NCBI GenBank assembly: GCA_012064415.1
Contig: SSNU01000154.1
Coordinates: 299,318-363,317 of the forward strand
DNA from: Gyrodactylus bullatarudis
Taxonomy: Eukaryota; Platyhelminthes; Monogenea; Gyrodactylidea; Gyrodactylidae
Length of the DNA: 64,000 nt
Direction of reading: 5' to 3'
Shown piece after piece: positions 25,601 through 34,635 of this stretch (position 1 is its first letter; every line of letters begins with the position of its first letter). The position numbers and the translations under genes were made by a program. Under the pieces are notes generated by a model. That model had not been told where the DNA came from. It was given only the letters and a program-made list of their open reading frames with translations, and did no database searches.

Positions 25601-27561
25601 ATACTTTATAGCAATCTCTTATGAAACATCAAACAGAAATCCAAAGAATTACAAGGTTCACTTGCAAGTAGTTTGACCAATTTTCGATGTTGAATATCTA
25701 AAAAGGACACCTCGACTCTGTCATGTCACTACTTTAGAAATAATCTTTTTCTTAAATCCATAATTTACTTGGATTATCTTACAAAATTGAATTCCTTAAA
25801 TCTATTACCTATTATTTATCCCTTATAAACTATGTAAAAACAAAACCTCTTTTAGATTAGTAAATTACAAAAAGAAATCTGAATCAGAATATGTGAAAAT
25901 AGGATGAAATCCGTAAGTTATTCAATAGAAATTACACAATGTTCAAAGTTTATGGAATATTCAAATAAATCAAAGAGTCCTGAGAAATAACAATGTTAAA
26001 ATTAAAAGACCTTTAAACAATGCCTTAAAGTCCCTTTATTTTTTTGACAGACTTCCATCTTTATTTAACGAAATCTCTCGCAAAAATATTGCATTTACTA
26101 AAAAAGATTTATATAACTACCTGGAAAACTTTTGATACATATATATATTTTTTTCTTTTTTGATACAATATGACAATAAATTTATTTATTTATTGATTAG
26201 AAAGTTTATAAATATCTATCATTGACACAAGTTAAAAATATCAAAATTATGAGAATATAAAAAAAACAGAAAAAGGTAGTTTTACTAAGAAAAAAATTTA
26301 CGACACAAAGTTCGATTCCCTTTCTCTAATAAATCCACTTACTGATTAGTTATATTCTTAAATGAATATTTTCACAAAACTCTTGTATTTTTTATCGATT
26401 CTGAGAAAAGCTTTTCGTTTTAGAATTGAATTTTTCACTATTTTTTGGCATCACTGAAATTCATATTAAACTTGAGCAAGAATATTTCAATTTCCCTTTG
26501 GAAAACTTCTTCAAGTATGTCTGGATACAATCTAAATTTCTAAAAATATGAAATTTTGGTCATGTCTCATCTTAATTCTCCTCAGGTGGAAAATAAGTTA
26601 TTTATTTTAGGAAACCTAGAATCATTTCAAGAGTTGTTAAGAGATACATCGAGAAAAAACTGATGATGAAAATAGAAATCTATAAAGTCTACTTCCCTTA
26701 GTAGAATAAATTAACTAGAGTTCAGAATAAAGCTAATTGAAATAATCATAATAATAAGAATATATTATATTATATCCGCACAATAGGAGATGAATGATGG
26801 TTCTAGCCTAATGGTTAGAAGCGTAGAAGACCCGGGTTCGAATACTGGCTATGGTTTACTGACCAGTCCTAATCAGGAAGAAACTGGTCTACATCTGCCA
26901 ACGTGAGTTGAATATTATTTGACTCCCTTATTTCTAACATCTAGGTGTGAGAAAACAATCTCCATCAAGTTGAATTCTTAAGGATATAGTAATAACACTG
27001 GTTATTAACCAGTGATCACACTTTGCTAGTAGGTTAAATGTTATTTATTATTCAGGAATTTAAATACTTATCGATCCTTCAATATAAACTTGATGCGGTT
27101 AGAATAAAATTTAGATAAAAATTACAAAAAACTGACCATTAGTAATTGGTCTATTTCTCATATATTAATGGCAAGATTTCAACGATTATAAGTAATATTT
27201 AGAGTAAAAATTATCCCACTTAACCTACAAAATTAAAAAAGTATTATTGCTTTTAATTTAGCAGGGAGTTATTAAGTATAGTGTGAATGACCTTTTTGTT
27301 GAAGGTAAGAAACTTAATCTCCGAATGATTTATTTTTAAGACCCAATACTCACTTCTTTCAGGTTTTGTTCCTTTATAATCAGATATTTCGATCCATTAT
27401 CATCGGAAGTAATACACAAGATGCATTTAGTTATACTCAACTGATTCTTTTGAAATAACTGCTTCAGGGTTTTAATGGCCAGACTATTCTCTGGCATTGC
27501 TCTATGACTGGGTGTTGTGAAGGTGATGAGGTGTTCAGCCTCATGATTTCTACAATAGTTC
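16656..27561 (-). CDS. EPS8-like adaptor protein, 5' exon(s) not found
   Basis: Six exons join in phase on the minus strand: 27354-27561, 20295-20542, 19956-20017, 18977-19168, 16903-17086, 16656-16824. They encode about 353 residues. The first two carry a PTB domain like that of EPS8, beginning EAEHLITFTTP and containing HEIHIFQINS. Later exons resemble the EPS8 linker: REIMQEYIVKIRECLNLL, then LTDTTIRFIKNNL and FWQSLGRNWTQEN-stop, as in vertebrate EPS8 before its SH3. EPS8 proteins couple receptor signalling to actin. Here the frame stops where the SH3 domain would begin, so this is a short form or the SH3 is lost. The first visible exon starts with one base that completes a codon, so at least one upstream exon is missing. 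The 6.8-kb intron 27353-20543 and the 1.9-kb intron 18976-17087 are filled with transposons. Confidence 0.75.
17510..18690 (-). pseudogene. Merlin (IS1016/ISXO2-like) transposase, split by a foldback element
   Basis: The minus strand encodes a Merlin-superfamily DDE transposase. The upstream part (about 18640-18427) reads AVDWKNFARDVFAD, then GGEGVEV and, after a frameshift, EIDESHFVKRN, which holds the first catalytic Asp. The foldback element at 17926-18424 follows. The frame then resumes as YNRGTILRNRYVWVY, with later SIIISDEHKSYRTL (second Asp) and FVNATGHHTQRIESFW (catalytic Glu), ending at 17510. There are stops after WVY and before ILPGS. The copy lies inside an intron of the EPS8-like gene on the same strand and is dead. 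Confidence 0.85.
17926..18424. mobile_element. Foldback element, family FB-TA, 499 bp
   Basis: The ends AAGCTAATTGATATGAAG (17926) and the inverse of AAGTTGGTTGATATGAAG (18424) are flanked by TA on both sides. The arms are inverted repeats of about 190 bp, with an asymmetric centre. Deleting the element and one TA rejoins the Merlin frame as KRN-YNRG, so both the boundaries and the TA target duplication are well defined. It has no coding capacity. The centre shares a block (CCCATTTTTTTGAACTTTGA) with the larger relative at 45671-46413. Confidence 0.85.
19320..19549. repeat. Truncated FB-TA foldback element, right end
   Basis: The right end reads TTAATTCTCATCTTCATGTC, then AATTGGCTT, followed by TA at 19550. 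It matches the right ends at 55837 and 60589. The left arm is eroded; a CATCGAAATCGATAAAAATT block near 19318 matches the sequence upstream of the 60.1-kb copy. It lies in an intron of the EPS8-like gene. Confidence 0.6.
20673..21349 (-). pseudogene. LINE reverse transcriptase C-terminal region, one frameshift
   Basis: Minus-strand non-LTR retrotransposon fragment downstream of the catalytic RT motifs. It reads INFGKS and FLVRDLGLEYDYNLRFDNYI, then YARAAIEYCSAIWSP. After a single frameshift near 21005 it continues ETIQKRFLRL, then LRHRRNDRCLKLA, then NQRVLRNNKVKLNRPLNNAL. The YxxxIEYCSxIWSP and RRxxxRLK-type blocks are typical of LINE C-termini. It lies in the large EPS8-like intron. A sister copy is at 25.94-26.14 kb. 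Confidence 0.8.
22480..22920 (+). pseudogene. LINE ORF2 C-terminal fragment
   Basis: A plus-strand frame encodes YSRPVIKYCSAVWNP, the usual LINE post-RT block. After disruption, a frame at 22648-22920 reads RLRRELKSIT, then IPEFGNLVKLAIFNKCI, ending at 22920. A 50-bp DNA match to this end lies on the opposite strand near 41.7 kb. The copy is 5'-truncated and broken. Confidence 0.6.
22960..25935. other. Intronic sequence, nothing assignable
   Basis: Three kilobases of the large EPS8-like intron. A short palindrome-rich run (ACATTGTACAATGTGG) occurs near 24970. No coding segment or clear repeat boundary was found. Confidence 0.4.
25940..26135 (+). pseudogene. LINE C-terminal tail, sister of the 20.7-kb copy
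   Basis: The plus frame reads NQRVLRNNNVKIKRPLNNAL, then KSLYFFDRLPSLFNEI and KKDLYNYLENF-stop. The 20.7-kb copy has NQRVLRNNKVKLNRPLNNAL. This copy is limited to the last 60 or so codons and is followed by an AT-rich 3' tail. Confidence 0.7.
26799..27040 (+). mobile_element. tRNA-derived SINE with hammerhead (SM-alpha-like), copy 1
   Basis: It begins with a tRNA-like pol III promoter: A-box TAGCCTAATGG (26803-26813) and B-box GGTTCGAATAC (26835-26845). A hammerhead motif follows at once, then a tail shared with the copy at 34636: ACGTGAGTTGAATATTATTT, TCTAACATCTAGGTGTGAGA and TTGCTAGTAGGTTAA. The cloverleaf is not complete, so this is not a tRNA gene. The layout matches the SM-alpha retroposons of schistosomes, in which a tRNA-like promoter drives a hammerhead RNA. 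Copy 1 has core mutations and is probably inactive. Confidence 0.8.
26853..26895 (+). ncRNA. Hammerhead ribozyme, degenerate (SINE copy 1)
   Basis: GGTTTA, CTGACCA, GTCCTAATCAGGAA, GAAA, CTGGTC, TACATC. Helix I (GGTTTA with TACATC) has one mismatch. The first core box has CCA where CTGANGA needs GA, which should abolish cleavage. Helix II still closes as TCC/GGA. Confidence 0.6.
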
Positions 27562-28387
27562 CTAGAGAAATAATAATAATTTATCTATTTCTTACATGTC
27601 TCGTCTCGAAAGTTTGATCAGTTTGTTATCTGAATAAAATTACCTAGGTAATCTCAATTTATAGTGAACAAATCAGTTCTAATAAATAGTCAAACTACAT
27701 GTATATGATATATTTAGCATGTATTATATACTCGGATCTATCAAGGATGAGCAATGAAACCATGTATATTCAGATATTTTTGCAATAATATTTCTCAACT
27801 ATACTGTAATACAGTTTTCAATAGATATGCTAATATATCATTGTTGAATGCTGAAAGTTTATGATGAAGATTCTTAATTTAAGAGTAGAGTTTTTTATTC
27901 AGTTTCAGAAAAATAAATTCCCAAAACTGCAGTTAGTAGATGAACGAAATCGAATTTTGAAATAAACTGATTGCCAAACCCAAGTAAATTGAACAAGCCA
28001 TTAATGTCATGAAAAAAGCTCGGCTTTTTTTCATACTTGAAGAACGGCCGAAATGTCTCGTTTACGATAAATAGTTGTTTAAATAATTACAGGTAAAAGT
28101 AATTCAGGCATAAATCAGAAAAAATAGACAAAAAATATGAGAGGAATAAAAGGAAAAAATCTTTAGAATGTCTCACAGAGATATTGAGTTCTTCTTGAAT
28201 CCCTACTGAGGTTAGACTTTTTTAATCTTTGATTCATGATTGCTCTCTTATTTAACCTTCAATGAAGAACTTTGAAAAGTTTTCTTGTTGATATTTCCTA
28301 GATTTCTATTGGTCTATTCCATTGACCAATGAGAATAGAACGAGATGCGATGGGATTTTTTTACAACTCTTCTCACTTTACCGGACT

Positions 28388-28700
28388 TTAACCAAAAGTT
28401 TCTTTAAAATGGAACCCTATTTTGAAATCATCAGCATATTTGAAGAGGATTGTAAGTTTGCAAAAATGATGTTGAATAGTAGGGGACCTAGATCCTTGAG
28501 GAACACCTAAACTAATTTTTCTTAGATTTGAGTTTTGAGCATTAGATTCCAAAAATTTTTGTCTATTTATTAAGTAGTTTTCAAGATATTTAAGCAGTTT
28601 TGAGCAAATTCCTCTGCTGTGACAGGCTTCAGGAATCTTGTTGAAAAATACTCTATCAAAAGGCTTTGCTAAGATCAATATTTATTTGAAAATATCATGG
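28388..28700 (-). pseudogene. LINE reverse transcriptase fragment with internal deletion
   Basis: The minus strand reads IDLSKAF, a frameshift, DRVFFNKIPEACHSRGI, then ISLGVPQGSRSP and LFKYADDFKIGF. These are RT motifs A, B and C of a non-LTR element (FD, GVPQGS, YADD). The stretch between GVPQGS and YADD is shorter than usual, so residues are deleted there. The fragment is 5'- and 3'-truncated. Confidence 0.8.
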
Positions 28701-28717
28701 AATTTCAGTATCTGACT

Positions 28718-28905
28718 TTTCGACTGCTCCTAACTTAAGTTGAGGAAATAGTGAAGTTTGACTATTTATGAGCCAACACTGCAGATTTCCCAATGACGAG
28801 GTCGATCTGTTATTTTAACTTTTCAAAAAACTAATTTTGTAATAATTTCTTTATAATAATGATTTTCTTTTAAATTTAATAAATGTATAATTTCAAAGAA
28901 AAAAA
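28718..28905. repeat. Dispersed 190-bp repeat, copy 1
   Basis: Nearly identical in inverse orientation to 50975-51165. Shared blocks include GCCAACACTGCAGATTTCCC and ACGAGGTCGATCTGTTATTT, ending in a poly-A-like AAAGAAAAAAAA. A diverged third copy lies near 52530-52720. It has no coding content. It may be a LINE or SINE segment next to the RT fragment. Confidence 0.7.
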
Positions 28906-29075
28906 AATAAATACTAACTACACCTATTTTTTGTTTTTTTCTCTTTAGAAAGGAAATGTAGCTGAGAAATTGGTAGAGATTTGTCTCACAAGATTTCCCT
29001 TAGCAGAAAGCATGTTGAAAATGCATTTAAAAACCTTTTTTCGATTGAAACATGAGGAAGGTAAAAGATTTGTAT

Positions 29076-30427
29076 TACAGTCATCCGACGAAATTAGAGG
29101 ACAATTAAACGAATTTAGTGAAGAGCAATACAAAATTAAACATTTGACAAAATTAGAAGAGAGTTGATCGTAATTGAAAAAGGGAGAAGACAAAAAAAGT
29201 GGACAATTATACGAATTTAGAAAAACAGTTTTTCGTTTTTAAGCGAATAGTGTTCAAAATTAGTGAAATGAGATAATTACAGGTTACCTTTTATACAAAA
29301 CTAGTGGACAGCTTTACATTTTNNNNNNNNNNNNNNNNNNNNNNNNNNNNNNNNNNNNNNNNNNNNNNNNNNNNNNNNNNNNNNNNNNNNNNNNNNNNNN
29401 NNNNNNNNNNNNNNNNNNNNNNNNNNNNNNNNNNNNNNNNNNNNNNNNNNNNNNNNNNNNNNNNNNNNNNNNNNNNNNNNNNNNNNNNNNNNNNNNNNNN
29501 NNNNNNNNNNNNNNNNNNNNNNNNNNNNNNNNNNNNNNNNNNNNNNNNNNNNNNNNNNNNNNNNNNNNNNNNNNNNNNNNNNNNNNNNNNNNNNNNNNNN
29601 NNNNNNNNNNNNNNNNNNNNNNNNNNNNNNNNNNNNNNNNNNNNNNNNNNNNNNNNNNNNNNNNNNNNNNNNNNNNNNNNNNNNNNNNNNNNNNNNNNNN
29701 NNNNNNNNNNNNNNNNNNNNNNNNNNNNNNNNNNNNNNNNNNNNNNNNNNNNNNNNNNNNNNNNNNNNNNNNNNNNNNNNNNNNNNNNNNNNNNNNNNNN
29801 NNNNNNNNNNNNNNNNNNNNNNNNNNNNNNNNNNNNNNNNNNNNNNNNNNNNNNNNNNNNNNNNNNNNNNNNNNNNNNNNNNNNNNNNNNNNNNNNNNNN
29901 NNNNNNNNNNNNNNNNNNNNNNNNNNNNNNNNNNNNNNNNNNNNNNNNNNNNNNNNNNNNNNNNNNNNNNNNNNNNNNNNNNNNNNNNNNNNNNNNNNNN
30001 NNNNNNNNNNNNNNNNNNNNNNNNNNNNNNNNNNNNNNNNNNNNNNNNNNNNNNNNNNNNNNNNNNNNNNNNNNNNNNNNNNNNNNNNNNNNNNNNNNNN
30101 NNNNNNNNNNNNNNNNNNNNNNNNNNNNNNNNNNNNNNNNNNNNNNNNNNNNNNNNNNNNNNNNNNNNNNNNNNNNNNNNNNNNNNNNNNNNNNNNNNNN
30201 NNNNNNNNNNNNNNNNNNNNNNNNNNNCTAATTTTGAACACTATTCGCTTAAAAACGAAAAACTGTTTTTCTAAATTCGTATAATTGTCCACTTTTTTTG
30301 TCTTCTCCCTTTTTCAATTACGATCAACTCTCTTCTAATTTTGTCAAATGTTTAATTTTGTATTGCTCTTCACTAAATTCGTTTAATTGTCCTCTAATTT
30401 CGTCGGATGACTGTTAGTTCTAAGTGA
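29076..30427. mobile_element. Element with ~185-bp inverted repeats around an assembly gap
   Basis: The left arm (ACAGTCATCCGACGAAATTA at 29076, to about 29262) and right arm (30229 to the inverse AATTTCGTCGGATGACTGT at about 30425) are inverse copies. Inside each arm a short unit GGACAATTAnACGAATTTAG occurs twice, and a third relative (GGACAGCTTTACATTTT) abuts the gap. The interior is unknown (905 N). It is probably a foldback or TIR transposon whose palindromic centre was not assembled. Confidence 0.65.
29323..30227. other. Assembly gap (905 N)
   Basis: Run of N inside the inverted-repeat element. Confidence 1.
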
Positions 30428-30514
30428 GCAGAGAATTACAAATATTCATTTCTTCACAATTTTTTCAATCAAAAGCCTAGGCAGTCCCATCTTCATCGAT
30501 ATTGAAATAATTAA

Positions 30515-30722
30515 CCCTTTCGGTGGCGAGACTATTTCACAATTTTTATAAAAACCAAAATTTAGCTATGAGGATATCAAATTATTTGGCCAAAAATATT
30601 ACTAATTCAAGCTCACATTTTGGGCTTCAATTTAACCTTTAATTGATCCAGAAACCTATCAAACTGGTAGAGTTATGAAAAAAATGGAAAATGGACATAT
30701 ATGTCCATCGGCACCGAAAGGG
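30515..30722. mobile_element. piggyBac-type MITE, 208 bp
   Basis: TTAA flanks both sides (30511-30514 and 30723-30726), the piggyBac target. The terminal inverted repeats are CCCTTTCGGTG and CACCGAAAGGG. An 18-bp perfect palindrome ATGGACATATATGTCCAT (30691-30708) sits 14 bp inside the right end. It has no coding capacity; the frame at 30675-30857 only overlaps it. Confidence 0.85.
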
Positions 30723-31708
30723 TTAAAAAACGTTCTTAATTTGAAAATTTTCAAAATTTTGTTTTCAGAAGTATGCAAAGGTATTTTTGACGTGAAATTT
30801 GGTGGGATAATATTAAAATACTTGAAGTTTACTAGAAATATTAAGATTTTTGCTTAAACCTTAACTCTAAGGGGCGGCTTAAAAATATCCGGTTCAAATT
30901 TGAAATTCTCAGAGACAAGTCGAATTCATCGATTTCTCTATATTGAAACGATTAATTAATAATAACAACAATAACAAATTATCTAGTGAGAAAAAAATCT
31001 TGACTCGAAGCTCATTTAGCTACTTAAAACTACCCTATTATGTTTTTTTGGCCAAAATATTAACGGTAGCGTAGTTCTGAAATCAGCATAAAAATTTATT
31101 CTAAAATAGTCTTCATTCAATCAAGATCTTAAAAATATGTTTTTCAAATACCTCCCGTGTTATGAATGTTTTGAAAGGGTGGAATTTTCGTAAATATTCT
31201 GTACTACACACCTCCCGAATAACTTCACAAAAGTAATTCTGTATAAATATACACAGCATGAAGAGAAGGTTGAGTTAATATATTTAATTGGAACAATGGG
31301 AAAACATGCAAAGCCATGGTATGATCCAAAGGATTCAGAGAATGACAGAGATAAAGATAATGAAGAAGATAATGAAAAAGATTTAAAAAAATAATCCTGA
31401 ATGCCATTGAAAATTTTGATTTGAATAAAATTTAACTTTTTTTTTGTTAGACGATATTTATTTAAAACTAATTACATTAAGTATATATGTTACCGTGAAT
31501 TCTGAAACTCGGGAGTTTCGAAACTAACTAGGGAATTTTGAAACTGAGTAATAAATGAATAAAATAATAAAACTATTAAAAAATTATAATAAGATCACTT
31601 TTTCCTTGGTCTTTCTTAAGTATTTTTTCTTGTCTAGCATAATACCTCTTATTTCTACTAACATATACAAAATAAATAAAAATAGAGAGGTTCTGTACAA
31701 GGATATAC

Positions 31709-32283
31709 GGCTAAACTAAAGATTAGCCTAAAACCCTATAATTGTTAATATATCCCTTGTAAGTAGTTATGCAATATAAAAATATAATATAATTAATTAA
31801 TATTTTAATAAAAAGCATTAAATACTCACATCAGTTAATTTATTGACAACATGAATTTACATCAAACTTTTTAGAACTAGTTCAGCAATAATTCCTGGAT
31901 CAAGATCAATGTTCATCTGAATACTTGAAAATAGGCCAGTTTTAATCCAACACAAGTATATTCGATCCTCAAATACCAATAAAATTACATTGACGAAGAT
32001 ATATCTTCATGAAGATCGTTGAAGAGCGAGACAAATCAACTCTTCATGGGTTGGAGAAATACGGATACTCCAGGTCCACAGTGTGTCACAAGAAAGAATT
32101 TGTAAATTGAACTAGTTCTAAAAAGTTTGATGTAAATTCATGTTGTCAATAAATTAACTGATGTGAGTATTTAATGCTTTTTATTAAAATATTAATTAGT
32201 TATATTATATTTTTATATTGCATAACTACTTACAAGGGATATATTAACAATTATAGGGTGTTAGGCTCATCTTAAGTTTAGCC
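31709..32283. mobile_element. Foldback element with 176-bp arms
   Basis: 31709-31884 and 32108-32283 are near-perfect inverse copies (for example CCCTATAATTGTTAATATAT in both). A 223-bp centre without coding content separates them. The termini start GGCTAAAC. No target duplication is obvious. The right arm lies just downstream of a retrotransposon Gag fragment on the minus strand, so the arms might instead be inverted LTR relics. Confidence 0.75.
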
Positions 32284-32441
32284 AATTCAACAATCTTGAT
32301 CAAGTCCACTCTGACAATTAGTTTGTACCACACACGTGTCGGCACGGCTTGAATGAATCGATACTTTTTTGTCTTTTCATCGTTAGAGCCTAACAAATGG
32401 TGCAGCTTGCACCATGATGTGGAAGGATTGTTGAGCTCACT

Positions 32442-32918
32442 TTACATCTGCTGAATTTCTTGCCATGGGGTCTTCTCGCTAATATACTCAAATGCCTTCA
32501 GGATTTCGCTCGATGTGGCCCCTTGTTCGACCTTCATTATAAATTTATCTAGAAATTTCTTCTGGGTAGATGCAAGCGAATTCCGCATGATAATCAAGCG
32601 CTGATCTTCGTCTTTGATTTTGTAAGATTTGAAATGCCCCTCCATTATAAGTGTCCAAAATGGGACATTTTTCGGGAGGAACTGTCGTACTTGAATATGC
32701 GAGTACTTAGAGGAATATCCTCGATAGCCTCCAGTCATCAACTGTATAAACGCAGGATTGCGCATGAGCTCAAGAGCTGCGAGATTCTCTATCAGGGTTT
32801 GCCAAGCCCTCAGCATGGCAGCATTACTTGTCGCTTCATCAGGTAAGCTCTACATCGTCCAAGTCTACGCTATTGGGCACCTTCCTGATGGAGGTAAGAT
32901 TATCTTTTGTATCACTCA
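32442..32918 (-). pseudogene. LTR-retrotransposon Gag-like fragment, one frameshift
   Basis: The minus strand opens with ATG at 32918 (MSDTKDNLTSIRKVPNSVDL). A one-base frameshift near 32845 leads into LPDEATSNAAMLRAW and then IQVRQFLPKNVPFWTLIMEG, ending at 32442. The latter resembles the Gag matrix/capsid start of Gypsy-type retrotransposons (proline-phenylalanine-tryptophan, then an EGHF-type helix and KFLDKFI). No zinc knuckle, protease or Pol follows before the foldback element, so it is a truncated remnant. Confidence 0.55.
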
Positions 32919-33143
32919 TTTTACAATATTTTCTAATAATTATAATTTAGGAATCTACTCGAATCAAAAACGTGAGTGCCGCTTTTTATAAATTTTAGAT
33001 AACAAAATGTTAAGTGGGCTATGTTCTAAAACAATGATTTTTTTGATGTCTAAATTTTGATTTTTAATGATTTTAGGTGAATAAAATTTATTAAAAACCT
33101 CTTTCTTAATTCTATCGATCATTTTTGTAGGATAACTATTTTT

Positions 33144-34400
33144 GGTAATATTAGCTCCTACAAGCGATTAGCTCCTAAAAAAATCTCTGCCCCAAAATTT
33201 TTTCCAAGTCCAAAAATTATTCGTGAAAGGTACACCACTGACGCACCAACCCACTCTACCCTCTTGCTACACATTATACGCATTAGTCAACTAACGGACT
33301 CTAACACCTATGAACAAAGACTATTCATTCATTCTTCACTATCTCAAGTATAATTATAAATCAACTATAGTGCTCATCAAAAAAAATGTCTATTATTTGG
33401 CCTTATTATAATTCATCATAAAACAAATTTCATATCATTAAGAAGATAATTTAATTTTCTTACTGTTAATATAAAAATATTTGTATTTTTATCATTTATA
33501 AGTTGTAAAATTCAAATTTTATTTTTTCCATTGAAATTCAAAACAACATATTAAATGTTTACACTTTTTTTTGTAAAGTCACCGTTATTCATGACAACAT
33601 CAATACATCTTTTTGGCATTGATTTGTATAGGCTTTCTATGATATCCTTTTCTATCAAACTCCACTCTTTAATTATTTTCAAGACCAATTCTTCTTTGTT
33701 CAAAAATATCTTTCCATTCTCATAAACTTTTCGTGATAAAATTCCCCAGAGATTCTCGATGGGATTTAAATCTGGACTTCTAGCTGGCCAATCTAAAAGT
33801 TTAATATTTTGCTCAAAAAACCAATTTTTCGTCGAAATAGAACGATGACAAGGTGCATTATCCTGCTGAAATATGAGGCCGTAGAAATCTAATGTCCCAC
33901 ATAATTATCTATCAATATAAATATAATCAATAAATAATTGATGATACCTACTACATCACAACATAGTTACTTGCTAATTATTTCTGATTTAATTACTATT
34001 TATTCATAAAAAATATCAAATTTATCCCAAATTATAACATAAATGCATTTCTATGTTTCTCTGCATAAAAAACAAGTATAAATATCTTGGGTTGCAAACG
34101 ATCGTCATAAGTTTTATAAATTATAAGATAAATAAATCTATATTGTGTTCCAAATAACTTCACTGTTTGGTTCTATAGTTGATTTATAATTATACTTGAG
34201 CTGAATGCAAAGATAGTGAAGAATGAGTGAATAGTCTTTGTTCATAGGTGTTAGAGTCCGTTAGTTGAATAATGCGTATAATGTGTAGCAAGAGGGTAGA
34301 GTGGGTTGGTGCGTCAGTGGTGTACCTTTCACGAATAATTTTTGGACTTGGAAAAATTTTGGGGCAGAGATTTTTTTAGGAGCTAATCGCTTGTATTACC
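33144..34400. mobile_element. 1257-bp transposon with ~220-bp TIRs and perfect 8-bp target duplication
   Basis: The element is bounded by GGTAATA at 33144 and TATTACC at 34400. CTATTTTT occurs directly outside both ends (33136-33143 and 34401-34408). The arms are inverse copies for about 220 bp (for example CACTGACGCACCAACCCACT in the left arm); the left arm has one 10-bp insertion. An 8-bp duplication is known for Merlin, hAT and P superfamilies, not Tc1. GG-starting ends favour a Merlin-like origin; this is inference. A Tc1 transposase fragment lies inside, apparently inserted at the inner edge of the left arm. Confidence 0.8.
33552..33877 (-). pseudogene. Tc1 transposase C-terminal fragment
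   Basis: The minus strand reads LIFQQDNAPCHRSISTKNWF, then LDWPARSPDLNPIENLWGIL, and ends at 33552. QDNAPCH carries the second catalytic Asp and SPDLNPIEN the Glu, with the 34-residue spacing of Tc1 (DD34E). The N-terminal half is missing. A Tc1-like end (GTGCTCATCAAAAAAAATGT) starts at about 33371, where the left arm of the surrounding element stops. Confidence 0.85.
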
Positions 34401-34635
34401 CTATTTTTATTTAAAATAACTGTTAAATTTCTAAGTTCCACATCCCAATGATCTTTATCTGTGAGACGTAATGTTCTCAAGATTTCACCACGAACTACAT
34501 TTTCTTAGTACAGAATAGGTGTGTTACTTTTGAAATTCAACAGTATATTTTTATTACAAGGTTTTCTATATATGAATAAAATATCTATATTTAAGTTTAA
34601 CTTTAAAACATAACAAAATCTTTAAATCAAAGCAT

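Larger units (their letters stand above)
32960..34530 (-). pseudogene. RT thumb-type fragment interrupted by a transposon
   Basis: The minus strand reads ENVVRGEILRTLRLTDKDHW and then VELRNLTVILNKN up to 34401. The 1257-bp transposon follows. The frame then resumes at 33143 as SYPTKMIDRIKKEVFNKFYS, then KIIVLEHSPLNILLSKIYKK. The L...L..RGYP-type block and the following linker are typical of RT C-termini in Penelope-related and endonuclease-free elements. Catalytic motifs are absent. Removing the inserted transposon and one copy of its 8-bp duplication restores LNKNSYPT. Confidence 0.55.

Noticed and set aside
26799..26870. Possible tRNA gene (A and B boxes)
   Set aside because: No intact cloverleaf or acceptor stem; the segment leads straight into a hammerhead and a repeat tail, so it is a SINE head.
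28195..28245. Possible first exon of the EPS8-like gene (MNQRLKKSNLSRDSRRTQY)
   Set aside because: The available donor leaves the wrong phase for the exon at 27561.
28950..29060. Candidate host exon on the plus strand (VAEKLVEICLTRFPLAESML) with AG before and GTAAAAG after
   Set aside because: No partner exon found, protein not recognised, and it directly abuts a transposon arm.
31297..31395. Short plus ORF MGKHAKPWYDPKDSENDRD, acidic tail
   Set aside because: Only 32 codons, no support beyond composition.
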